Below are positions 1-5,143 of a stretch of DNA of 5,590 bases, piece by piece. The DNA is taken from positions 1 to 5,590 of the forward strand of contig CAZZBK010000233.1 of NCBI GenBank assembly GCA_964652155.1. Reading direction: 5' to 3'. The notes beneath the pieces were generated by a model, which was not told the origin of the DNA, did not search any database, and saw only the letters and a list, made by a program, of their open reading frames with translations. This DNA comes from CAZZBK01 sp964652155. GTDB lineage: Bacteria > Planctomycetota > Planctomycetia > Pirellulales > PNKZ01. The translations under genes and the position numbers were made by a program. Positions within the stretch are counted from its first letter, which is position 1. Each line of letters begins with the position of its first letter.

Positions 1-10
1 GTCTTTGCAG

Positions 11-15
11 TCCTT
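11..15 (-). promoter_or_regulatory. Possible Shine-Dalgarno site for the next gene downstream
   Basis: On the minus strand the bases after the HNH stop codon include AAGGA, ten bases before the window ends. No start codon lies in those ten bases, so if this is a ribosome binding site its gene begins just outside the window. In many phages the gene after this type of HNH endonuclease is the small terminase subunit, but nothing here shows that. The motif is short and may be chance. Confidence 0.25.
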
Positions 16-18
16 CCG

Positions 19-477
19 CTAGAGATTTGATCCCCCCTCCCGTCGCCGTCGCGCTGACGTCGCGCCGAATCCGCCGTCCTCGGTCGCGGTCTTCACGGCA
101 TGGCAGGAGGCACATAGCGATTGGTGGTTGTGCTCGTCCCAGAATAGCGGATCGTCTTGGCCGCGATGCGGTGTGATGTGGTCGACCGCATGAGCTGGTG
201 TCACCCGTCCATCCCTCGTGCATTGGCTGTGCTCGCTGTGTAGCTGTCCGTCGACTCGCATGCCGCAGAGTGGGCGGGTCGCCTTCCATGTGCGCGCGTA
301 AGCTGCCCAGCGCGTATCGTAGCCACGTTGGTAGGCTGAGCCTCGCTGCTGCTCTCGTGCGGTGCGGCAGTTCGAGCAGAGGCCATCCCGCACGCGGACG
401 CCGCACCTACCCCCCTTACCAGCGCAGAAGCGCCGGGGGGCCTGTAGCCGTGCTGGGGGTGTGGGTAGGGGTGACAT
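19..477 (-). CDS. HNH endonuclease, phage type
   Basis: This 152-residue protein matches the small HNH nucleases that sit beside phage packaging genes, which nick or cut DNA and in several tailed phages assist terminase. The core is visible: A-V-D-H (residues 97-100), then N117, then C122-x2-C125-H126 with K129. D99/H100, N117 and H126 form the HNH triad, and cysteines bind structural zinc. Further cysteines at 18, 25, 34 and 37 suggest an N-terminal zinc knuckle. The usual R-G-Y-D-x2-W block lies at 51-57. The pre-HNH cysteine pair (C71 and C86) is 15 residues apart, wider than the compact C-x2-C I remember in relatives, so there appears to be a small insertion. The ATG at 477 keeps all N-terminal cysteines but has no clear Shine-Dalgarno site. 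It lies six bases after the previous stop codon, so translation may depend on reinitiation. Confidence 0.88.
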   Translation of the reverse strand: MSPLPTPPARLQAPRRFCAGKGGRCGVRVRDGLCSNCRTAREQQRGSAYQRGYDTRWAAYARTWKATRPLCGMRVDGQLHSEHSQCTRDGRVTPAHAVDHITPHRGQDDPLFWDEHNHQSLCASCHAVKTATEDGGFGATSARRRREGGSNL

Positions 478-483
478 GGGGGA

Positions 484-843
484 CTACTTACAGGCCGGCG
501 GGTCCATCTGACGCACGACCACGCGCGCGGATCCAGGCGCCTTGATGAGCCAGTAGTGCCGCCCCTTGATCTGGATGACCGCCACCTGCGACAGCCACGT
601 CATGCCACTTCCAAGGGAGGGGTAGAGCCAGGGGCCGACACAGGTCGGACGTCCCACGGAGTGCGCTCCATCTGGGCGAATGGCGAGGAGTTCGACCGTG
701 TCGGGGTTCCCGTCAGCTTCGACTACCTGGATGGACGCATCCCGATAGGCGTCTGGTAGCGTGACGTCTGCGACGATAGTCTGGGCATTGGCTGCGACCG
801 AGACGAGCGCGAATAGGCTGGCGAGTAGGTATCGGTATGTCAT
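484..843 (-). CDS. Small secreted (periplasmic) protein of unknown function
   Basis: This 119-residue protein has a clear Sec signal peptide: T-Y-R-Y, a hydrophobic run at about residues 6-18, and A-N-A before Q21, so cleavage is predicted after residue 20. The mature part is about 99 residues, looks mostly beta-rich, and has two cysteines (C68, C118) that could form a disulfide. No lipobox is present, so it is not an obvious lipoprotein. I do not recognise a family. The start is uncertain: ATG at 843 gives the most compact signal peptide, but the frame is open further upstream with starts at 876 (ATG) and 912 (GTG), and none has a good Shine-Dalgarno site. A secreted product inside a DNA-metabolism operon suggests an accessory cargo gene, for example one acting at the host envelope. 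That is inference only. Confidence 0.65.
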   Translation of the reverse strand: MTYRYLLASLFALVSVAANAQTIVADVTLPDAYRDASIQVVEADGNPDTVELLAIRPDGAHSVGRPTCVGPWLYPSLGSGMTWLSQVAVIQIKGRHYWLIKAPGSARVVVRQMDPPACK

Positions 844-884
844 GCTGTTCTCTGTTCTGGCTTTCTTCGTCGCCATCGCCGCCG

Positions 885-974
885 CTACTTGCCGCTGGAT
901 CTCGCGGCACACGCGGCAGGACTGGCGCCGGCCGCTGAGCGCACAGGGGAATGGTGGCAGAGTGGGCAGGTCAT
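885..974 (-). CDS. Possible tiny zinc-knuckle protein, probably frameshifted
   Basis: An ATG at 974 overlaps the TAA of the preceding gene (TAATG), a coupling style used throughout this operon. It opens a 29-codon frame beginning M-T-C-P-L-C-H-H, a convincing first half of a zinc knuckle. The rest of this frame looks non-coding. The neighbouring frame from about 944 downward reads C-A-L-S-G-R-R-Q-S-C-R-V-C-R-E, a good second half, with more G/C-ending codons. One extra base in the run of four Gs at 946-949 (plus strand) would join the two halves. The joined frame has no stop before the signal peptide of the next gene. It may therefore be a small gene broken by an indel, or a sequence error. 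A genuine 29-residue product is the less likely reading. Confidence 0.3.
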   Translation of the reverse strand: MTCPLCHHSPVRSAAGASPAACAARSSGK

Positions 975-1237
975 TAGGATTGCGACCAGTCGACAGGGCC
1001 GATCGTCACAAATAGCGGATTGATCGCCCCGGACGACAGCAATGTTACGTAGATGTCCTCGCCGTTTACCACGCGTTGCCGCTCGTCTGCCGATGGAGTC
1101 CACCTCGTAATCACATAGCCGTTTGGCGTGCGCACCGACGGAAGGTCTTGATACTCGGATTGATGCTCGGCAATCACGACAGCTCGGGAACCATCCGGAA
1201 CGAGTCGCGGATCGACTCTTGGATCACTAATCTCCAT
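974..1237 (-). CDS. Small conserved-looking phage protein, unknown function
   Basis: This 87-residue protein resembles, from memory, short phage proteins carrying the pattern V-I-T-R-W-x-P-(S/T)-x2-(D/E)-E-R followed by G-E-D-I-Y-(V/L)-T and a final P-x-(F/L)-V-T-(I/V)-G. Here these lie at residues 42-53, 60-65 and 74-80. No enzymatic motif, membrane segment or signal peptide is visible. The N-terminal 15 residues are rich in D, P and R and look unstructured. The start is decided by a textbook Shine-Dalgarno site (AAGGAGG at 1244-1250) six bases before ATG 1237. A TTG at 1243 would extend it by two residues but sits against that site. It follows the VRR-NUC gene after a 15-base gap. The function is unknown. 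Confidence 0.75.
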   Translation of the reverse strand: MEISDPRVDPRLVPDGSRAVVIAEHQSEYQDLPSVRTPNGYVITRWTPSADERQRVVNGEDIYVTLLSSGAINPLFVTIGPVDWSQS

Positions 1238-1243
1238 TTCCAA

Positions 1244-1250
1244 CCTCCTT
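1244..1250 (-). promoter_or_regulatory. Strong Shine-Dalgarno site for the 87-residue gene
   Basis: AAGGAGG on the minus strand, complementary to the 16S rRNA 3' end, lies six bases upstream of ATG 1237. It fixes that start and is the best ribosome binding site in the window. It follows directly after the stop codon of the VRR-NUC gene, so this gene is probably translated independently of its neighbour, unlike the overlapping genes further upstream. Confidence 0.85.
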
Positions 1251-1252
1251 AG

Positions 1253-1660
1253 TCATCGAAATCGCTCCGCGGGCACTTGGTCGGCCCGGAGATAGCCCGC
1301 GTCCACCAGCCAGCGCATCAGCGCCGAGAGGTCGCCGCAGACGTAGGACACTCCAGCATCCGTGCAAAGCGCCGCGTACGATTCCTGCTCAACACTTGTC
1401 TTCGCTCCTCGCGACCGTTTCACCTCCCACTTGAGAAGTTGCCGGCTCAACATCCACGGCGTGCATTGGTCGCTGCGCTTTGTCGGCATCCACGCCTCAA
1501 CATCGGCGATCCCAGGCGTTTGGTTCGTGCCCTGGTAGTCTCCCTTGCGGCGCTTGGTGCCAAGGACGTAGACGGCCGCGCCGAGTGAGCGGAGGAGTTT
1601 CACGCCGTCCTGCTGCTCGTGTTTCTCGAGACGGGCCTTGCGTGCGCGTGGGTCACTCAT
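1253..1660 (-). CDS. VRR-NUC domain nuclease (PD-(D/E)XK superfamily)
   Basis: This 135-residue protein fits a stand-alone phage VRR-NUC nuclease, the domain type also found at the C-terminus of eukaryotic FAN1. Visible elements in order are a charged N-terminal helix with L-L-R-S-L-G-A (22-28), T-P-G-I-A-D (48-53) with metal-binding D53, the W-E-V-K strand with E79 and K81, then S-V-E-Q-E (89-93) with Q92 and a helix ending in D-A-G-V (101-104). D53, E79 and K81 make the PD-ExK active site. The length is usual for the single-domain phage form. ATG 1660 overlaps the upstream stop as ATGA and has AGGAG at 1669-1673. The open frame extends to 1747, but that part overlaps the upstream gene and looks non-coding. 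A helicase gene lies in the same operon, and such nucleases often travel with SNF2-like helicases in phages, which suggests joint work on branched or replicating DNA. Confidence 0.85.
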   Translation of the reverse strand: MSDPRARKARLEKHEQQDGVKLLRSLGAAVYVLGTKRRKGDYQGTNQTPGIADVEAWMPTKRSDQCTPWMLSRQLLKWEVKRSRGAKTSVEQESYAALCTDAGVSYVCGDLSALMRWLVDAGYLRADQVPAERFR

Positions 1661-1920
1661 TGCGGCGGCTCCTGGTCTCGCGCCCAGAACCGAGACCATG
1701 ACGCGACTAGTCCGCAGAACCAGCACCGTGCCGGCGGACGTCGCCACATCTCGGCTCGTGCCTCCTGCACCTCCCGGCGAAGACGGGCGTTCTCAGCGTC
1801 GCGGGACTGCCACCAGCCGAGCACCATCTGGTGTGCGCGGGAGAGCCGACGGATCTCGGCGCGTTGGCTCCGGATCTTCCTGGCTCTCGCCTCGCGTTGC
1901 GTGTTGTTATGCGAACTCAC
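1657..1920 (-). CDS. Small coiled-coil protein with C-terminal CxxC, unknown
   Basis: This 87-residue protein does not match a family I recognise. Residues 9-60 are strongly basic and helical with alternating R/E/A/L, consistent with a coiled coil interrupted near the W-W pair at 36-37. The C-terminal third has a C-W-F-C motif (66-69) and several tryptophans, and could be a short metal-binding or membrane-proximal tail, although no hydrophobic span long enough for a membrane helix is present. The start is GTG at 1920, supported by GGAGG at 1926-1930 with five-base spacing and by a GTGA overlap with the preceding stop codon. Its own stop overlaps the VRR-NUC start as ATGA, so the two proteins may be translated in coupled fashion and could be partners. 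Confidence 0.7.
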   Translation of the reverse strand: MSSHNNTQREARARKIRSQRAEIRRLSRAHQMVLGWWQSRDAENARLRREVQEARAEMWRRPPARCWFCGLVASWSRFWARDQEPPQ

Positions 1921-2126
1921 GCCGTCCTCCGTGGCATCTCGACGACGTTGCTAGATCGCTCTTCAACCTGTTCGCGGGTGTAGCGGTTCGTCTCGTAGTC
2001 GCGCCAGAACTGCGCGCGGGCCACGTGGCCGGCATGGTCCGCACGGCGCTGCTCGAGGCGAGCGCGGCGGGCGCGGAGGTCGTCATCGAGGATGGACACG
2101 ATGAGGTCGGCGAGCGTGTCGGCCAT
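1917..2126 (-). CDS. Small charged helical protein, unknown
   Basis: This 69-residue protein is not recognised. It starts M-A-D-T-L-A-D-L-I, with an aliphatic helix over residues 4-14, followed by an R/E-rich helical stretch at 16-45 and a polar tail ending P-R-R-T-A. No catalytic motif or cysteine is present. The start is supported by a TGATG overlap with the preceding gene and by GGAG at 2134-2137, seven bases upstream. The frame stays open upstream to 2393, but that extension lies over other genes and has a low-complexity R/G/S/H composition typical of an out-of-frame reading. Its stop overlaps the next start as GTGA, which places it inside the tightly coupled block of tiny genes. Confidence 0.65.
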   Translation of the reverse strand: MADTLADLIVSILDDDLRARRARLEQRRADHAGHVARAQFWRDYETNRYTREQVEERSSNVVEMPRRTA

Positions 2127-2323
2127 CACTTCGCTCCGAGCACCGGCCAGTAGCGCACGGTGAACAACTGCTCGCGAATCGGTTCGTCCGCTCCGGGCCC
2201 GAATACCGCGTTGCCGGTGTGGTCCCAGCGCACACGCGTGACCTCGATACTTCCGGCCTCGACGCGATCCGCCATGGCGCGAAGATTTCTCGCGGCGATC
2301 GATGCCAGTTCTTGCGACGTCAC
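2126..2323 (-). CDS. Small protein, helical N-terminus and beta-like C-terminus, unknown
   Basis: This 65-residue protein has a helical first half (E-L-A-S-I-A-A-R-N-L-R-A-M-A-D at residues 5-19) and a strand-rich second half with I-E-V-T-R-V-R-W (27-34) and L-F-T-V-R-Y-W-P (54-61). That alpha-beta outline is common among uncharacterised phage proteins, but I cannot assign a family. The start is GTG at 2323: GGAGG at 2330-2334 lies six bases upstream, and the GTG overlaps the preceding stop as GTGA. A longer reading from 2389 would overlap the upstream zinc-ribbon gene and lacks this ribosome binding site. The stop forms TGATG with the next gene. Confidence 0.68.
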   Translation of the reverse strand: MTSQELASIAARNLRAMADRVEAGSIEVTRVRWDHTGNAVFGPGADEPIREQLFTVRYWPVLGAK

Positions 2324-2511
2324 TCCATCCCTCCCGTGTGCGTGTCTGGCTGGCCGCGCCTGAAGATGTCCGCGATTCCCTGTGTCCACTCACGGCGCCG
2401 GCAGCGTTCGCAGACGTAGCGGCCGAGCATCGGCGCTGTCACGAGCCGACCGCATCCACCAGCACAGTGCTGGGCAGACGCGCGGATCTCATCGTAGGTG
2501 CGGGGTGTCAT
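2320..2511 (-). CDS. Small zinc-ribbon-like protein
   Basis: This 63-residue protein carries two cysteine pairs, C16-x3-C20 and C34-x2-C37, separated by 13 residues, with H15 alongside. That arrangement suits a single structural zinc site of the ribbon or knuckle type. The segment after the second pair is basic (R-R-R-E-W) and could contact nucleic acid. The rest is a short helical tail. Phages often encode such miniature zinc proteins and their roles are mostly unknown. ATG 2511 overlaps the stop of the helicase-methyltransferase gene as ATGA, with GAGG at 2519-2522, so its output is probably tied to that gene. It could be a partner or modulator of the fusion protein, which is inference from position only. 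Confidence 0.72.
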   Translation of the reverse strand: MTPRTYDEIRASAQHCAGGCGRLVTAPMLGRYVCERCRRREWTQGIADIFRRGQPDTHTGGME

Positions 2512-4781
2512 GCGGTCGCCTCGCTAAACAGCCCTTGCTGAAGCTTTGTCGCCGCGTCGAGATTCTTCACAGCGACATCGTAGTAGCTCGGTTTCAGCTC
2601 AAACCCGACGAAGGCGCGGCCAAGTTCGAGCGCGACATAGCCCTCGGAGCCGATGCCCATGAACGGCGAGAGCACCACGTCCCCAGGATTCGACCAGAGT
2701 TGCACCCCGCGACGGATGACATCGAGCTGAAGCGGGCAGATATGCCGCTCGTCGTCGTTGTCGCGTGCATGGCGGAATTGCAACGTGTCGCTCGGGTTGA
2801 TGTCCATCCACACCGGCGAGGCATACCGCTGCCAGATGTTGATGCTGTCTCGCGTGTCGTCACCAGACCGGCGCGGAGGATGTTCCCCAGCGAAGTCCAC
2901 AAGTTTCCCGGCCACAGGCTCAGGATTGTCGCCTCGCTTCCGCATGGTCACGAGGTAGTCGGGCACGCCCTGCCGTGACATCGCCGAATCCTTCACGATC
3001 TGCTTGTGTAGCAGCCCAAGCGCCTTCGTGCGCTGCATCGCCGTGACGGGATCTTTCCAGATGCACACCTCGGAGTGGAAGACGAAGCCCTCAGACTCGA
3101 ACATGCGGATGAGGTCGCCGCGGAAGTCCCGAATTCCGATGACGCCGTGATGCTGCTTCGACATCGGCAGGTTCATACAGTGGAACGACACGAGCCGTCC
3201 GGGCAACAGCACGCGATGGAGTTCGCGCACGAGAAAATGGAAGTGCGTCTCAAAATCGCCGTCGCGGCTGTTCCCCATGTCGCGGTCGCTGTTGCTGTAG
3301 GTGTAGAGCGAAGCAAACGGCGGCGAGAAGATGCTGTAGTGGATGCTGTCCGCGTCGAGCCGCGAGACACCTTCCACGCAATCGCCGAGATACGCGCGCC
3401 AGCCCTCGCCCTCAGTCACGCGCTCGACATATGGCGTCACCTGGCGCTGTGTCCGCTGTAGTTGCTCCATCGTCTTCTCGCGCATCACGAGCACCATCCT
3501 CTCCACCATCTCGCCAGCTTCCAATTCCTTGCGGCGCAGGTTCTCGACCACCGCGCCCTCGGCCCAGTCGTAGACGACATGCGCCTGCACCTCGTGCGAC
3601 TGCCCAAACCGCCAGCATCGCCGAATCGCTTGATAGAACGACTCGTAGCTGTGCGACAGCCCCACGAACACGACCTGATGACATGACTGGAAATTCATGC
3701 CGAAGCCTGCGATCGCAGGCTTACTCACCAGAACGCGCGCGCGACCTTCCTGGAAATCCATCATCGCTTGCGTCTTATGCTCATCGGTGTCTGAGCCAGT
3801 CACCTCGACCGCACCATCAATCGCCGCCGAGAGCGACGACGACTCATCGTTTAGGTGGCACCACACGAGCCATTGCCCAGGCTGATTCGCGAGCGCCACG
3901 GCTTCCGCCACACGTAAAGGCAGCGACGACCGTTGCACCACGCGTTGGTCGCCGAGCGTGTGTGCCTGTTGCGCGAAGAGACCGCGCTGGCCGTTCTCGT
4001 CCGTCAACGCTTCAATAGGTGTATGCACGACGTGGTCGATCATGTGTAGCTTTGGCAACTTGAAGTCGCCATCGTCGTAGCCGAGGTCGGACGGCTTCCG
4101 AATCGTGACGGCCCACGTGCAGACCCACTCCCAGAACTTATCGACCGCGTGTCCCTTGAGTCGCCATTGCGATGTCTCGCCGCCGTCGTGCGTGAAGAAC
4201 ATCGCGAGCATTTCCTCGCGCGTCATCACGCCGACGAATTCGGCATGGTTCCCGAGCTCCATGTAGTCGTTCGGCGCTGGCGTGGCCGAGCACGCGAGCC
4301 GGTAGGGTGTCGTCGCGAACGCCGTGAGAATTTCCGTCCGCGTGCGGCCATCCACGGCTTTGAGAATCGACGACTCATCCAGCACCACGCCGACGAACTG
4401 TGACGGATCGCAGTGCGCGAGCTTCTGGTAGTTCGTGACCACGATGCGCGCATCGGTTTCGGATGGGTGGGCCGCGAAGGCTACGCCATCGATGCCGAAC
4501 TTCCGCGCCTCGCGCACGGTCTGGTGACTCACCGCGAGCGGCGCCAGAATCAGCACGCGCCCGCCTGTGTGCTCGCACACCTGCCGCGCCCATTCGAGTT
4601 GCATCGGGCTCTTGCCCATCCCACAATCGGCCCAGACACAGAACCGCCCGAGACGGCACGCGAGCCGCACGATGTCTTGCTGGAACGGAAACAGATAAGC
4701 CATCGCATCAGCTGATACATTGAACCCTACCGGCGTCACGACGAGCCGCTTCTGCTCCAAGAACCGCGCGTAGTCGTTCAT
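2508..4781 (-). CDS. SNF2-like helicase fused to beta-class DNA methyltransferase
   Basis: This 757-residue bifunctional protein has an N-terminal superfamily 2 helicase/translocase. It shows a Walker A motif D-C-G-M-G-K-S (52-58), motif Ia L-I-L-A-P (77-81), a Walker B/motif II L-D-E-S-S (134-138), motif III C-S-A-T-P (164-168), motif V around G-F-G-M-N-F (359-364) and motif VI Q-A-I-R-R-C-W-R-F-G-Q (384-394), the last typical of SNF2-type enzymes. A helical linker (about 412-455) leads to the methyltransferase, whose order is motif IV S-P-P-F (486-489), a long target-recognition region, then AdoMet motif I F-M-G-I-G-S (707-712) and F-V-G-F-E-L (724-729). Motif IV before motif I is the beta class. 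SPPF favours N4-cytosine, as in M.PvuII, but N6-adenine is not excluded. No nuclease domain is seen. ATG 4781 is set by an ATGA overlap and GGAGG at 4786-4790. Likely roles are phage DNA modification or remodelling. Confidence 0.93.
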   Translation of the reverse strand: MNDYARFLEQKRLVVTPVGFNVSADAMAYLFPFQQDIVRLACRLGRFCVWADCGMGKSPMQLEWARQVCEHTGGRVLILAPLAVSHQTVREARKFGIDGVAFAAHPSETDARIVVTNYQKLAHCDPSQFVGVVLDESSILKAVDGRTRTEILTAFATTPYRLACSATPAPNDYMELGNHAEFVGVMTREEMLAMFFTHDGGETSQWRLKGHAVDKFWEWVCTWAVTIRKPSDLGYDDGDFKLPKLHMIDHVVHTPIEALTDENGQRGLFAQQAHTLGDQRVVQRSSLPLRVAEAVALANQPGQWLVWCHLNDESSSLSAAIDGAVEVTGSDTDEHKTQAMMDFQEGRARVLVSKPAIAGFGMNFQSCHQVVFVGLSHSYESFYQAIRRCWRFGQSHEVQAHVVYDWAEGAVVENLRRKELEAGEMVERMVLVMREKTMEQLQRTQRQVTPYVERVTEGEGWRAYLGDCVEGVSRLDADSIHYSIFSPPFASLYTYSNSDRDMGNSRDGDFETHFHFLVRELHRVLLPGRLVSFHCMNLPMSKQHHGVIGIRDFRGDLIRMFESEGFVFHSEVCIWKDPVTAMQRTKALGLLHKQIVKDSAMSRQGVPDYLVTMRKRGDNPEPVAGKLVDFAGEHPPRRSGDDTRDSINIWQRYASPVWMDINPSDTLQFRHARDNDDERHICPLQLDVIRRGVQLWSNPGDVVLSPFMGIGSEGYVALELGRAFVGFELKPSYYDVAVKNLDAATKLQQGLFSEATA
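3703..3722. repeat. Perfect 20-bp palindrome inside the helicase gene
   Basis: The ten bases AAGCCTGCGA are followed immediately by their exact reverse complement. The centre contains GCGATCGC. The palindrome lies within codons for K-P-A-I-A-G-F next to helicase motif V, so the protein sequence constrains it in part. It is not a terminator, since no T-run follows on either strand and it sits mid-gene. It could be a protein binding site, a restriction or methylation target, or chance. Confidence 0.6.
4442..4455. repeat. 14-bp perfect palindrome inside the helicase gene
   Basis: CGATGCG is followed directly by its reverse complement, within the helicase coding sequence near residues 109-113. 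A palindrome this short is expected by chance with appreciable probability in GC-rich DNA of this length, so no function is proposed. Confidence 0.3.
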
Positions 4782-5143
4782 CTCCCCTCCACCCAGTGCC
4801 AGCGCACGCGTGTCGTCGGCTTGCCGTTGCCCCAGTCCTGCCGCACGCGGCTGTGTGGCTGCACGGGATTCGGCACGCCGTGATGCTCGGCCCATGATTT
4901 CCATTCGCCGCGAATGGCGTTGATCACGCTCAGTTCAGCACCCATAAAAAACTGTGACGCCATTTCGTGATCCGTCTTCGGCCCCGCATATTGCAGCCAG
5001 TTGCGATACCGCGCCATGCGCGCGTGAATCGTGCTGACGACCCGCTGCCGCCCACTGCGTCGCGCCTGGATGGCGCTCGGGCTCGTGGTGAGCGAGGACG
5101 GGGGCTCAGGCGCCGCGTCAAAGTCGATGCGTGGCTGTGTCAT
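4778..5143 (-). CDS. Small basic protein, possible helix-turn-helix-like, unknown
   Basis: This 121-residue protein begins with a polar, proline-rich, probably disordered segment (1-30), followed by a basic helix (31-51) and a region T-D-H-E-M-A-S-Q-F-F (57-66) leading into helical S-V-I-N-A-I-R-G-E-W (72-81). That layout resembles small phage winged-helix proteins with a T-D-E-E-M block before a recognition helix, so DNA binding is possible but unproven. The C-terminus (about 100-121) is rich in R and W and may form strands. ATG 5143 overlaps the preceding stop as ATGA. No good Shine-Dalgarno site is seen, so translation probably depends on coupling. A TTG four codons upstream is less likely. 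The stop overlaps the helicase-methyltransferase start as ATGA, so it may act as a partner or regulator of that protein. Confidence 0.7.
   Translation of the reverse strand: MTQPRIDFDAAPEPPSSLTTSPSAIQARRSGRQRVVSTIHARMARYRNWLQYAGPKTDHEMASQFFMGAELSVINAIRGEWKSWAEHHGVPNPVQPHSRVRQDWGNGKPTTRVRWHWVEGR

Noticed and set aside
1638..2153. Plus-strand open frame (171 codons) over the coiled-coil gene and its neighbours
   Set aside because: It covers three minus-strand genes that have ribosome binding sites and coupled starts. The composition is arginine-rich and no motif is visible.
2127..2393. N-terminal extension of the 69-residue gene to a 158-codon frame
   Set aside because: The extra part overlaps other genes, has out-of-frame composition, and ignores the TGATG overlap and GGAG site at ATG 2126.
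2382..2978. Long plus-strand open frame (198 codons) over the helicase-methyltransferase gene
   Set aside because: It lies opposite the 3' end of a protein with clear motifs, has an R/H/A/V-rich composition typical of antisense readings in GC-rich DNA, and shows no motif of its own.
3709..3716. GCGATCGC as the cyanobacterial HIP1 repeat
   Set aside because: It is seen only once in the window. HIP1 would be repeated many times in cyanobacterial DNA, and nothing else suggests that host.
3431..4018. Long plus-strand open frame (195 codons)
   Set aside because: It is low-complexity, rich in R, S, P and A, and antisense to the conserved helicase motifs. Read as a shadow frame.
4782..4904. N-terminal extension of the helicase-methyltransferase by 41 residues
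   Set aside because: It overlaps the preceding gene and is low-complexity. ATG 4781 has an ATGA overlap and GGAGG just upstream.
4944..4957. Run of six T on the minus strand as a programmed frameshift site
   Set aside because: The run is exactly two in-frame TTT codons, so it does not fit the X-XXY-YYZ phase, and neither alternative frame leads to a sensible product.
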